Below are positions 23,654 through 31,763 of a stretch of 42,402 nucleotides of DNA, piece by piece; positions within the stretch are counted from its first letter, which is position 1; every line of letters starts with the position of its first letter. The translations under genes and the position numbers were made by a program. Source of the stretch: Ignavibacteriota bacterium (lineage in GTDB: Bacteria > Bacteroidota > Ignavibacteria > Palsa-1295); contig PLYO01000050.1 in NCBI GenBank assembly GCA_003151825.1, positions 3,817 through 46,218 of the forward strand, read 5' to 3'. The notes under the pieces were generated by a model that did not search any database, was not told the DNA's origin, and saw only the letters and a program-made list of their open reading frames with translations.

Positions 23654-24610
23654 TTATAGGTCGTTGGAACTATCTTCATTTTGCAGGACGATTTTGGGAA
23701 GCACGCCGAGCATTCCCAGCGCCTCGCGCGCGGCATTTTGCTCCGCTTCTTTCTTGGAACGCCCGTTGCCGGAGCCGTGCCGAAGTCCGCTTACCATGAC
23801 ATCGACGGAAAAGGTGCGCTCGTGATTGGGGCCTTCCTCGCTCACCGTGAGGTATTTGGGCGACGTTAATTTTTTGGACTGCACAAATTCGAGCAGCATG
23901 GACTTATAGTTCTTGTCCGAGAGCATCAGCTCGTCGCGCCGCGCGTGCGTAATGATGTTCCGGTAGATGAAATCGCGGGCGGCCGTCATGCCGCCATCGA
24001 GATAGATGGCGGCAATAAGAGCCTCGTAAGCATCGGCAAGCAGCGTGGCAGAGCCGCGTTTGAGCGCGGCATCGGCGGAAGTGGAAAGCAGCAGAAATTG
24101 CTCGAGATTAATATCCTTCGCGTGCTGCACAAGCGCGGAGCCGGATACGAGTCGGGAACGAAGTTTCGTGAGGTCGCCTTCCGGCAGCGATTCGAATTCG
24201 CCGTAAAGATATTCCGCGATGACAAGATTGAGAATGGAATCGCCGAGGAATTCGAGCCGTTCGTTCGATTTCAGCGTTGGATACTGTGCAAACTGCAAAT
24301 AGGAACGGTGCGTCAGCGCCTGCAAAAAATAGGCGCGGCGCTTGATGGTATAGCCAATCCGGCGTTCGAGATCGTCGAAATCTTGCGCGGCAAGAATTCC
24401 GCGCGCGGTTCCGGGAATAACTTCAAAAATTGGCGCGACCGCAGGCGATTCTTTTTCCCGGAGCTTGTCTTCGATCCGCGCCCGGCGCGCGCGGCCAAGT
24501 TCACGATAGCGGTCGATACGACTGCGCAGCCGTCCGGTTATGGTGCGATCTTCCGGCTGGCGGTTTTCGCCCTTGCGTTTTTTGGGTCCCCAAAAATTAG
24601 TTGCGCTCAA
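23654..24610 (-). CDS. rnc: Ribonuclease III
   Basis: Endonuclease for double-stranded RNA (rRNA processing, mRNA decay). It has 318 residues, with an N-terminal basic extension of ~80 residues compared with typical RNase III (~225-250). The catalytic domain starts near residue 85 (LERRIGYTIKRRAYFLQALTHRSYL). The signature NERLEFLGDSILNLVIAEYLY is intact with catalytic Glu/Asp, and the second acidic motif is LLADAYEALIAAIYLDGG. The C-terminal dsRNA-binding domain (YKSMLLEFVQSKKL...RSKKEAEQNAAREAL) ends the protein. It is encoded directly after fabF, an arrangement seen in many Bacteroidota and other phyla. Confidence 0.95.
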   Translation of the reverse strand: MSATNFWGPKKRKGENRQPEDRTITGRLRSRIDRYRELGRARRARIEDKLREKESPAVAPIFEVIPGTARGILAAQDFDDLERRIGYTIKRRAYFLQALTHRSYLQFAQYPTLKSNERLEFLGDSILNLVIAEYLYGEFESLPEGDLTKLRSRLVSGSALVQHAKDINLEQFLLLSTSADAALKRGSATLLADAYEALIAAIYLDGGMTAARDFIYRNIITHARRDELMLSDKNYKSMLLEFVQSKKLTSPKYLTVSEEGPNHERTFSVDVMVSGLRHGSGNGRSKKEAEQNAAREALGMLGVLPKIVLQNEDSSNDL

Positions 24611-24665
24611 GAAATGGGAATGAAAGATTTCGCTTCAGAGAAGAAAGCATGAGCGATCATGCGGA

Positions 24666-25919
24666 TCACTCTTCAAAGCGTTGAAAGATAAGCGTGGCAT
24701 TGTGACCGCCAAATCCAAACCCGTTGCTCATTGCGGCGTCGATCTGCATCGGTCGCGCAACATTCGGAACGTAGTCCAAATCGCACGCCGGATCGGGCAC
24801 TTCATAATTGATGGTGGGCGGCGCAATTTGATCGTGAATGGCCATCACCGTTGCGATCGCCTCAACCGCCCCGGCGGCGCCGAGCAAGTGGCCGGTCATC
24901 GACTTCGTCGAACTGATCGCCATTTTTCGCGCATGATCGCCGAAAGCAACTTTGATAGCGTCGGACTCGCTGATGTCCCCCTGCGGAGTCGAGGTGCCAT
25001 GCACGTTGATGTAGTCGATGTCCTCGGGTTTCAGCATAGCACCACTGAGCGCAAGCTTCATCGAGCGGACTCCACCTTCACCACCGGGCGCGGGCTGCGT
25101 GATGTGATACGCATCTGCGGACATTCCAAATCCGGTAAGCTCGGCATAAATCTTGGCGCCGCGCGACAAAGCAAATTCCATGTCTTCGAGAATAATTGTC
25201 GCGCCGCCCTCGCCCATGACGAAACCATCGCGCGTAAGATCGAAGGGCCGGCTTGCCTTTTGGGGAGCGTCGTTGCGTGTCGAAAGCGCCTTCATGGCGT
25301 TGAACCCTCCGACTCCCATCGGACAAATGACCGCTTCCGCGCCTCCGGCCACGATCGCGTCCGCGAGGCCACGATCGATAAGCATCGCGGCATCGATGAT
25401 GGCATTGTTCGACGTTGCGCAGGCGCTTGTCGTCGCGTAATTCGGTCCTTTCAGCCCGTGGCGCATGGAAATATATCCGGCGCAAATATCACTGATGAGC
25501 ATGGGAACGAAAAAAGGCGAAATGCGGTGCGGCCCTCCCGTTTCGTAAAGCGTCTCCTGCTGTTTTTGATAGGTCCACATGCCGCCGATCCCGGAGCCAT
25601 AGACGACGCCAATCCGGTTACGATCCATGGTGTCGAGCGCCCATCCGGCATCTTTGATCGCCATGTCCGTTGCCGCGACTCCGAACTGCGAAAAGAGGTC
25701 CATGCGGTTGACCATCTTCCGGTCGATGAAATCGAACGGATTGAAGTTTTTGACTTCGCATGCGAATTTCGTGTCGTAGTCCGACGCATCGAACCGGGTA
25801 ATCGGCGCCGCGCCCGAGCGACCGCTGACGATACCGCTCCAATACGAAGCAAGATCGTTCCCGAGCGGCGTAATCGCGCCCATACCCGTAACGACGATTC
25901 TGCGGCGGCCTTCCGGCAT
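24666..25919 (-). CDS. fabF: 3-oxoacyl-[acyl-carrier-protein] synthase II
   Basis: Condensing enzyme for fatty acid elongation. It has 417 residues. Starts RRIVVTGMGAITPLG. The catalytic Cys is in ATTSACATSNNAI, with one His in VHGTSTPQGD and another in SMTGHLLGAAGAVEA, giving the Cys-His-His triad. The C-terminal NGFGFGGHNATLIF closes the fold. It starts 6 bp after the acpP stop, the usual acpP-fabF order, so they share a transcript. Rnc follows downstream. Confidence 0.97.
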   Translation of the reverse strand: MPEGRRRIVVTGMGAITPLGNDLASYWSGIVSGRSGAAPITRFDASDYDTKFACEVKNFNPFDFIDRKMVNRMDLFSQFGVAATDMAIKDAGWALDTMDRNRIGVVYGSGIGGMWTYQKQQETLYETGGPHRISPFFVPMLISDICAGYISMRHGLKGPNYATTSACATSNNAIIDAAMLIDRGLADAIVAGGAEAVICPMGVGGFNAMKALSTRNDAPQKASRPFDLTRDGFVMGEGGATIILEDMEFALSRGAKIYAELTGFGMSADAYHITQPAPGGEGGVRSMKLALSGAMLKPEDIDYINVHGTSTPQGDISESDAIKVAFGDHARKMAISSTKSMTGHLLGAAGAVEAIATVMAIHDQIAPPTINYEVPDPACDLDYVPNVARPMQIDAAMSNGFGFGGHNATLIFQRFEE

Positions 25920-25925
25920 TATCGC

Positions 25926-26165
25926 TTACTGTTTCGATGTAATGTAAGTAACCGCGTCGCCGACGGTCTGGATTTTCTCCGCGTCCTCATCGGGAATTTG
26001 AAGGTTGAATGCCTTCTCGAATTCCATCACGAGTTCGACGGTATCCAGCGAGTCCGCGCCGAGGTCGTTCGTGAACGACGCCGCCGACGTGACCTGCGAA
26101 TCCTCGACGCCAAGCTTGCTGACGATTATTTCTCTGACTTTCGATTCTACGTTGGTATCTGCCAT
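25926..26165 (-). CDS. acpP: Acyl carrier protein
   Basis: A 79-residue acidic carrier of growing acyl chains. The phosphopantetheine Ser is in [20 protein letters not shown], followed by [19 protein letters not shown]. The start is ATG 26165 ([12 protein letters not shown]). A longer frame exists but runs into the palindromic element at 26208-26332 and is unnecessary. Between acpP and fabG lies that 125-bp cloverleaf repeat, so acpP-fabF may be partly uncoupled from the genes upstream. Confidence 0.97.
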   Translation of the reverse strand: MADTNVESKVREIIVSKLGVEDSQVTSAASFTNDLGADSLDTVELVMEFEKAFNLQIPDEDAEKIQTVGDAVTYITSKQ

Positions 26166-26207
26166 GTTTTTGGTAAAAGTGCTAAGTTGAGTGCTAAATT
26201 TTATACT

Positions 26208-26332
26208 GTCATTGCGAGGAGGAATTACGGAGCGAAGCGAAGTAATTCCGACGAAGCAATCCGTTGGTTCCAACGAGAGATTGCTTCGTCGCATTCGGCT
26301 CCCTCCGGTCGCCGAATGCTCCTCGCAATGAC
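26208..26332. repeat. Palindromic cloverleaf element (REP/MITE-like)
   Basis: A 125-bp element folding as a perfect four-way junction with no unpaired bases between stems. The outer stem is GTCATTGCGAGGA (26208-26220) with TCCTCGCAATGAC (26320-26332). Arm 1 is GGAATTAC/GTAATTCC (26221-26249). Arm 2 is GACGAAGCAATC/GATTGCTTCGTC (26250-26290) with a nested CGTTGG/CCAACG hairpin. Arm 3 is GCATTCGGC/GCCGAATGC (26291-26319). The outer sequence 'GTCATTGCGAGGA' belongs to a palindromic family that is common in many environmental bacterial genomes. It sits in the fab operon between fabG and acpP, where it could stall RNA polymerase or protect mRNA ends. Confidence 0.9.
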
Positions 26333-26356
26333 GAAAAGGATTTCGTCAAACAATTT

Positions 26357-27151
26357 TTACATTACCATTCCGCCATCGATGGCGATGACCTGTCCGGTGA
26401 TATAATCCGCAGCGTTCGATGCTAAAAAGCCCACTACGCGCGCAACGTCCACGGGCTTTCCTGCCCGGCGAAGCGGCACCGTTGTAAGCATCGCTTCGCG
26501 CTGCGCGTCGTTCAATTTCGCGGTCATGTCAGTCTCGATGAAGCCCGGCGCAACGGCATTTACCGTAATCCCGCGCGACGCCACTTCCTTCGCGATCGAC
26601 TTCGTAAAGCCAATCACTCCAGCCTTCGAAGCCGCATAATTCGCCTGCCCGGCATTCCCGGTCAGACCCACAACACTGGCAACGTTAATTATCTTCCCGC
26701 TCTTTTGGGACATCATCGTCCGGAGCACCGCCTTCGTCATATTGAATACGCCTTTGAGGTTAATATCCAGCACAAAATCCCAGTCTGCTTCGGACATTCG
26801 CATCAATAATCCGTCCTTCGTAACCCCCGCGTTATTGACCAGCACATCGATTCGGCCATGCTCGGCAACAACGCCGTCGATATAGGCTTGCGTCACGACC
26901 GGGTCCCTCACGTCGATAATGGCGTGCTGGACTTTCAGCTTATCAGGCGTCATGCTCTGCTTCGTGAGTGTCTCAGCCATCTCCTGGCCTGCAGGATCGT
27001 TCGAAGCCGCCGCGATGGAATATCCCTTGAAGAATAGCTCTTCGACAATAGCGCGCCCGATACCGCGCGACCCTCCGGTCACGACTGCGACACGTTTTTC
27101 CGATGCAATAACGGCGACAGATGGCATGGGATTTCTCGAAGGTTCGCTCAT
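26357..27151 (-). CDS. fabG: 3-oxoacyl-[acyl-carrier-protein] reductase
   Basis: NADPH-dependent short-chain dehydrogenase for the first reduction in fatty acid elongation. It has 264 residues. The cofactor loop is VVTGGSRGIGRAIVEEL, then NNAGVTKDGLLMRM. The catalytic Ser, Tyr and Lys are in NVASVVGLTGNAGQANYAASKAG, and PGFIETDMTAKL follows. M1 overlaps the DUF3109 gene stop by 4 bp, which supports this start, although the ~20-residue lead before the Rossmann strand is longer than usual. Confidence 0.96.
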   Translation of the reverse strand: MSEPSRNPMPSVAVIASEKRVAVVTGGSRGIGRAIVEELFFKGYSIAAASNDPAGQEMAETLTKQSMTPDKLKVQHAIIDVRDPVVTQAYIDGVVAEHGRIDVLVNNAGVTKDGLLMRMSEADWDFVLDINLKGVFNMTKAVLRTMMSQKSGKIINVASVVGLTGNAGQANYAASKAGVIGFTKSIAKEVASRGITVNAVAPGFIETDMTAKLNDAQREAMLTTVPLRRAGKPVDVARVVGFLASNAADYITGQVIAIDGGMVM

Positions 27152-27861
27152 AGCGTTACTTGAACAAGGTTGGCGCTTAATCGCTCCACTTCAAAACGCT
27201 CGCGGTTCGCGTGATAATATCCGTTTAGCTTCTCGAATTCTGCCTCACCTAAAAAATGCCGAAGTTCTTCTTGCATCGCTTCAAAGACGGAGTGAACGTA
27301 ATTTCCTTCACCGGCCGGGCCGCAATAATGAAGATCATCGGAATGGCCATCGTCGTAAGTTAAAATTCCATTAACGACGGTAACAGGAAAGAGAATACAA
27401 AACGCCGGTTTCCAAGCCCATCGGTGCAGCCCGGCATTCGCTGCTGCAACCTGAATGGAGCAAAAATGGCGATGATCCAAAAAGACGCAGCCCTCGGTAA
27501 AGCCGGAAATGCCTCCGTCGCGCTCATGCACTTCGGTGCCGATAGCGCGGCCAGAGGGAAAATCCGGGTCTTCGATGATTTCGCCATCAAACCATGTTTC
27601 GGTGTTTCGGTCCTGTGTCGCGTCCATTGCGCGGGCTATTTCATCCGCATGTTCGAGAATCCTGTCATGCTCGCCCATGTCGGCATAGACTCCCGAATGG
27701 CAGCATCCACCGCCGCATTTCGAAATGTCGCAATAATGCACGAAGCCATGCGTAAAAAGAATCTCGTCCACGCGGTAGCCCGCGACCGTAATGGGCGCGA
27801 GGCGGCTTAAAGGAATTTCCTCCTCGGCAGCGAGTATATCTTTAATATGGCCTTCTGACAT
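27148..27861 (-). CDS. DUF3109-family cysteine-rich protein
   Basis: A 237-residue protein. The Cys pattern CDISKCGGGCCHSGVYADM, then EGCVFLDHRHFCSIQ and the later KPAFCILFPVTVVN, matches DUF3109, a family common in Bacteroidota and thought to bind a metal or Fe-S cluster. Function unknown. It is unusual to find it inside a fatty acid operon: it overlaps fabG by 4 bp and is 8 bp from fabD, so it is almost certainly cotranscribed with them. Confidence 0.8.
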   Translation of the reverse strand: MSEGHIKDILAAEEEIPLSRLAPITVAGYRVDEILFTHGFVHYCDISKCGGGCCHSGVYADMGEHDRILEHADEIARAMDATQDRNTETWFDGEIIEDPDFPSGRAIGTEVHERDGGISGFTEGCVFLDHRHFCSIQVAAANAGLHRWAWKPAFCILFPVTVVNGILTYDDGHSDDLHYCGPAGEGNYVHSVFEAMQEELRHFLGEAEFEKLNGYYHANRERFEVERLSANLVQVTL

Positions 27862-27869
27862 TTTCTTTC

Positions 27870-28781
27870 TTACGCAGTTACTACTTTTGGTTTCTCGACT
27901 CCGCTGGTCTTGACGTTCGAAAGCGTTCTGCCAATGAGTCCCTGCAATACTTTACCCGGTCCGTACTCGACAAATTCCCTGACACCAAAATCATACATGC
28001 TCTTCACCGATTCCTCCCACCGCACGGGCGAGGTAAGCTGCTCGACGAGCTTGGAGCGAATATCGTTCGCGTCCCTTACCGGTTCGGCGGTAACATTGCT
28101 GAATACGGGAATAGACGGCTCCGAAATCTTTGTCGATTGCAATGCCTCGCGGAGTCCATCGGCAGCATATTGCATGAGCGGCGAATGAAACGCTCCGGAA
28201 ACCGGAAGCTCCTTCGCAATCCTGACGCCCTGCGCTTTCGCCTGTCGCATCACTTCCTGCACCCCGAAATTCGATCCCGAAATAACGATTTGTCCCGGAG
28301 AATTAAAATTCGCGGGCCGAACAATGCTTCCACTTTGGCTCTCCACTTCTTCACACAGTGCGGTCAGCACCTTCGCATCCATTCCGATAATGGCCGCCAT
28401 CGTGCCGGATGATCTCCTGCCTGCTTCACCCATCAATGTTCCGCGCAAATGAACAAGCGAAAGAGCGTCTTTGAAATTCAAAGCACCCGAGGCTGTAAGA
28501 GCAGAGTATTCTCCAAGAGAATGACCGGCGGTGGCACCTGGCTGCGAACGCTCATCATCATGCTCAAGCGCGATCATCGAGTGAAGAAAAATAGCGGGCT
28601 GGGTAAATTCTGTTTGACGAAGGACCTCTTCGGGGCCTTCCAGCATCGTTTTAGAAAGATGAATATGAAGTAGGTCATCCGCTTCCTGCATCATCGCTTT
28701 CGCAGATGGGAATGCTTCCGCAAACTCCCGTGCCATGCCGGGATATTGCGAACCTTGCCCTGGAAAAACGTAAGCGATCAT
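27870..28781 (-). CDS. fabD: Malonyl-CoA:ACP transacylase
   Basis: Loads malonyl groups onto ACP. It has 303 residues from ATG 28781. A start 10 codons further upstream overlaps fabH and is unlikely. Starts IAYVFPGQGSQYPGMA. The nucleophile Ser is in AGHSLGEYSALTA, and the catalytic His is in VSGAFHSPLMQYA. Its gap to fabH is 1 bp. Confidence 0.96.
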   Translation of the reverse strand: MIAYVFPGQGSQYPGMAREFAEAFPSAKAMMQEADDLLHIHLSKTMLEGPEEVLRQTEFTQPAIFLHSMIALEHDDERSQPGATAGHSLGEYSALTASGALNFKDALSLVHLRGTLMGEAGRRSSGTMAAIIGMDAKVLTALCEEVESQSGSIVRPANFNSPGQIVISGSNFGVQEVMRQAKAQGVRIAKELPVSGAFHSPLMQYAADGLREALQSTKISEPSIPVFSNVTAEPVRDANDIRSKLVEQLTSPVRWEESVKSMYDFGVREFVEYGPGKVLQGLIGRTLSNVKTSGVEKPKVVTA

Positions 28782-28782
28782 A

Positions 28783-29784
28783 TTAGTACGCCCACCGTAC
28801 AAGAATTGCACCCCATGTATATCCCGCGCCGAAACTCGAAAGCACGATATTATCTCCCTTTTTCAACTTACCAGCTGCCCACCATTCGCTGAGGCACATG
28901 GGGATGGTCGCGTCGGTCGTATTACCGTAACGGTCGATATTAATCATTACTTGCTCTTTTGCGAGTCCCATGCGCTCGCGCGCGGCATCCAAAATGCGTA
29001 GGTTAGCCTGATGCGGGACGAGATATGCAATATCCTTCGCCGAAAGACCGTTGCGCTCCATGATATGCGCGGAGGATTCCGCCATTTCGACGACGGCCCG
29101 CTTAAAGACGGTCTTTCCATCCTGATACACATAGTGCCATCCCTTCGCGACGGTCTCGGCCGTTGCGGGATTCAAGCTGCCGCCGCCTTTCATATACAGA
29201 AATTCTTTGCCCGCGCCATCGATACGAAGATAGGAATCCATAATGCCCAAATCTTCCGCAACGGGTTCCAAGATCACCGCGCCGCCGGCATCGCCGAAGA
29301 GGATGCAGGTATTCCGGTCCTGATAATTGGTGATCGCGCTCATCTTATCCGCGCCGATGAGCAGCACCCGGTCGTATCCCCCGGACTCGACCATGCGAGA
29401 CGCCGTTTCGAGGCCGAACAAAAATCCCGAGCACGCGGCGGTCATGTCGAATCCCCAGCAATTTTTCGCGCCAAGCTTCTCTTGAATCAGACATGCCGTT
29501 GGAGGAAAAAGCATGTCGGGCGTAACGGTGCAGCAGATGATGAGCTGAATGTCGTCCGGCGTCCAGCCACGGCGTTCGAGCGCAATCCGCGCAGCGCGCA
29601 CGGCCATATCGCTCGTCGCGCCTTCGCGAAGGATGCGTCGCTCGCGGATGCCCGTGCGTGTCACGATCCATTCGTCGTTGGTATCGAGATAGCTGGCAAA
29701 AAAATTATTGTCGAGCACGTCGTCCGGCACCCAATGCCCGACGGCCGTGATGCCGGCATGACGATTTCCTCCGCGTTTGTTCAT
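28783..29784 (-). CDS. fabH: 3-oxoacyl-[acyl-carrier-protein] synthase III
   Basis: Starts fatty acid synthesis by condensing acetyl-CoA with malonyl-ACP. It has 333 residues. The nucleophile Cys is in MTAACSGFLFGLETA, His in LVPHQANLRILDAARERMG, and Asn in NIDRYGNTTDATIPMCLSEW, giving the Cys-His-Asn triad. The N-terminal ITAVGHWVPDDVLDNNFF is standard. It precedes fabD and follows plsX. Confidence 0.97.
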   Translation of the reverse strand: MNKRGGNRHAGITAVGHWVPDDVLDNNFFASYLDTNDEWIVTRTGIRERRILREGATSDMAVRAARIALERRGWTPDDIQLIICCTVTPDMLFPPTACLIQEKLGAKNCWGFDMTAACSGFLFGLETASRMVESGGYDRVLLIGADKMSAITNYQDRNTCILFGDAGGAVILEPVAEDLGIMDSYLRIDGAGKEFLYMKGGGSLNPATAETVAKGWHYVYQDGKTVFKRAVVEMAESSAHIMERNGLSAKDIAYLVPHQANLRILDAARERMGLAKEQVMINIDRYGNTTDATIPMCLSEWWAAGKLKKGDNIVLSSFGAGYTWGAILVRWAY

Positions 29785-29836
29785 TCAAAAATTTTCGTAA
29801 AAACTCCCCCTCCTTGAAAAGGAGTGGGAATTTATT

Positions 29837-30880
29837 TCAAAACGGCATCGGCGGCTCGAGCGATTTCGTAATGCATTCGACCACCCGTTTGCGCACCATT
29901 TCTTCGGCTTTGAGTAACATATTTCGAATGGCTTTCGGCGTGGAGCGGCCGTGGCCGATGATCGTCACGCCCTTTACGCCAAGCAGTGGCACGCCACCGT
30001 GCTCCTGATAATCGAAATCCTTCAGCGATGCCTTCAGTACCGAGGCCGTGATGCCCGCTTTTACCTTACTCCAAATTCCTTGTTCCGCGTATTTCTTAAT
30101 ACGCTCTTTCAATGCAGGAACCACGCTCTCAGCGAGTTTCAGCATCACGTTGCCAACGAAGCCATCGCAGACGATCACATCGACGGTCGATTTCAATACA
30201 TCGCGGCCTTCGACGTTACCGATAAAATTAATTCCCGCGCGTTCCAGCAGCGGCGAAGCTTCAAAGACCAGTTCATTTCCTTTCGAACGCTCCTCACCGA
30301 CACTAAGAAGCCCGACAGAAGGCCGTACCACGCCCAAAATCTGCTCGGCATAAATCGATCCCATGATCGCGTATTCCTTGAGATGGATCGCCTTCGAATC
30401 CACCGTAGCTCCAACATCGAAGACCAGCGTGAAGCCGCCATCGGGCCGGGGGAATTGCGAGCCGATTGTCGGGCGGCTGACGCCTGGAATTCTACCCAAC
30501 AAGAGCGTCGCGCCGCTCATCACCGCGCCGGTATTGCCCGCGCTCACAAACGCGGATGCGGCTCCATCGCGCACAAGATTGAAGCCTTTGACAATAGAAG
30601 AATCTTTTTTCTGCCGCAGTCCGGCAACAGGTTCATCCTCCATGCCAATTACTTGCGAAGCCTGTGCTATTTCAATCGAGGGATTGTCCCTGGCTCCAAG
30701 CCGATCTAATTCCTTCTCGATCTCCTCGCGCGCGCCAGCCAGTACAACACGGAACCGCCCATTCGTCATGCGAATCGCTTCGAGCGCGCCTTCCACTTCA
30801 TTGCGCGGCGAAAAATCGCCGCCCATGGCATCGAGTACGATGCCGATAGGCGCGCCATCCGGCGTTTCAAGATTCATCAA
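29837..30880 (-). CDS. plsX: Phosphate acyltransferase PlsX
   Basis: Makes acyl-phosphate from acyl-ACP for phospholipid synthesis. It has 347 residues. Motifs: IGIVLDAMGGDFSPRNEVEGALEA, SAGNTGAVMSGATLLLGRIPGVSRP, FDVGATVDSK and VCDGFVGNVMLKLAES. It is encoded between rpmF and fabH, the widespread rpmF-plsX-fab order. A 52-bp gap before fabH contains a short CTCCTT/AAGGAG stem (around 29808-29832). Confidence 0.97.
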   Translation of the reverse strand: MMNLETPDGAPIGIVLDAMGGDFSPRNEVEGALEAIRMTNGRFRVVLAGAREEIEKELDRLGARDNPSIEIAQASQVIGMEDEPVAGLRQKKDSSIVKGFNLVRDGAASAFVSAGNTGAVMSGATLLLGRIPGVSRPTIGSQFPRPDGGFTLVFDVGATVDSKAIHLKEYAIMGSIYAEQILGVVRPSVGLLSVGEERSKGNELVFEASPLLERAGINFIGNVEGRDVLKSTVDVIVCDGFVGNVMLKLAESVVPALKERIKKYAEQGIWSKVKAGITASVLKASLKDFDYQEHGGVPLLGVKGVTIIGHGRSTPKAIRNMLLKAEEMVRKRVVECITKSLEPPMPF

Positions 30881-30914
30881 ATGGAATGGAAACCTATGCG
30901 ATGTGCGCCGGAGG

Positions 30915-31100
30915 CTACGCTTCGGCTTTCGGCTGCATCACCGAACGGCCTTTGTAAAAGCCGCAGCTTGCGCAGGCCGTATGGAGCAGCTTCGGCGAGC
31001 CGCAATTAGGGCAGGTGCCGAACGAGGGCTTTTCGAGCTTATAATGAGTGCGCCGCTTATCACGGCGCGTGCGCGAATTTCGATGGGTTGGATTTGGCAT
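30915..31100 (-). CDS. rpmF: Ribosomal protein bL32
   Basis: A 61-residue large-subunit protein. It opens MPNPTHRNSRTRRDKRRTHY and has a complete zinc-type motif with two CXXC pairs (CPNC ... CASC). The start overlaps the stop of the DUF177 gene by one base (TAATG), so translation is coupled. Confidence 0.96.
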   Translation of the reverse strand: MPNPTHRNSRTRRDKRRTHYKLEKPSFGTCPNCGSPKLLHTACASCGFYKGRSVMQPKAEA

Positions 31101-31696
31101 TAGTTCTCCTTTAAGTGGCGAGCGTATGTTTCAGAGGATGGTCGGTCGTCCGGTTGATTTTCTTCGGCCCGCAAACGCTCCTTAACCCTGTTGAGTGCCT
31201 GCCATACTCCCGCAGGCTCCGATTGTTCATGGCAGTCGTGCTGCTCTCGGTTCAAGTTCTTGCCACACGTTGGGCATAGCCCCTTGCAATCCGGGCGGCA
31301 CAAATGCCGCATCGGAATGGCGAGAATGAGCGCATCGCGGATGTCGGGCAGAATATCGATTTCCGAAGTCGAAAGTGGATCGTAAATATGCACATTCGGA
31401 TCGCCATCGTTCGGTTCTAACCGGGGTGGCAGAAAATGGAGCGAAAGTGGCGCCGAAATTCGATCTCGAAATGCTTCCGCGCAGCGTGTGCATTCGAAAT
31501 TCCCTTCGGCGGATACTTCCGCTTCGAAATCGAGCCGGTCGCTATCGCGCCGGAGAATGCCATTCACGCTCCCTTTGCCCGCAAAGTCTGGATAGTCCAG
31601 CACACCCGCATCGAAATCGAGAGCAACCGGATTATCGCCCTGGTTCAGCCCGCGAATGTTGATCGGTACCGAATGCGGCGAATGAGTATTTTTCAA
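31100..31696 (-). CDS. DUF177 (YceD-like) protein
   Basis: A 198-residue member of the YceD/DUF177 family, which is linked to 23S rRNA or ribosome accumulation and is regularly encoded before rpmF, as here. Two Cys pairs (CTRCAEAF and the cluster CRPDCKGLCPTCGKNL) are typical of the C-terminal region. It is the first gene of the long minus-strand biosynthetic block, so the operon promoter should lie near 31696-31760, a stretch that also contains the terminator of the gene upstream. Confidence 0.88.
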   Translation of the reverse strand: MKNTHSPHSVPINIRGLNQGDNPVALDFDAGVLDYPDFAGKGSVNGILRRDSDRLDFEAEVSAEGNFECTRCAEAFRDRISAPLSLHFLPPRLEPNDGDPNVHIYDPLSTSEIDILPDIRDALILAIPMRHLCRPDCKGLCPTCGKNLNREQHDCHEQSEPAGVWQALNRVKERLRAEENQPDDRPSSETYARHLKEN

Positions 31697-31701
31697 AAGT
31701 A

Positions 31702-31730
31702 AAAAGCCCTTCTATGCAAGAAGGGCTTTT
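31702..31730 (-). terminator. Rho-independent terminator after the anti-sigma-like gene
   Basis: Perfect 12-bp stem AAAAGCCCTTCT (31702-31713) / AGAAGGGCTTTT (31719-31730) with a 5-base loop. Read on the minus strand it is followed by TTTTTACTTTT, so it ends transcription of the gene at 31764-33242 just before the DUF177-rpmF-fab block. Confidence 0.9.
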
Positions 31731-31763
31731 AACAGAAAGACTAAAGGCGCGGTGCCTGAATTT

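Noticed and set aside
26166..26294. N-terminal extension of acyl carrier protein
   Set aside because: The added residues come from translating the palindromic element. ATG 26165 gives the normal 79-residue ACP.
24681..26405. A 574-codon open frame on the plus strand, opposite fabF and acpP
   Set aside because: It lies antisense to two certain genes whose codon bias keeps the opposite strand open. Its translation has no recognisable family or domain.
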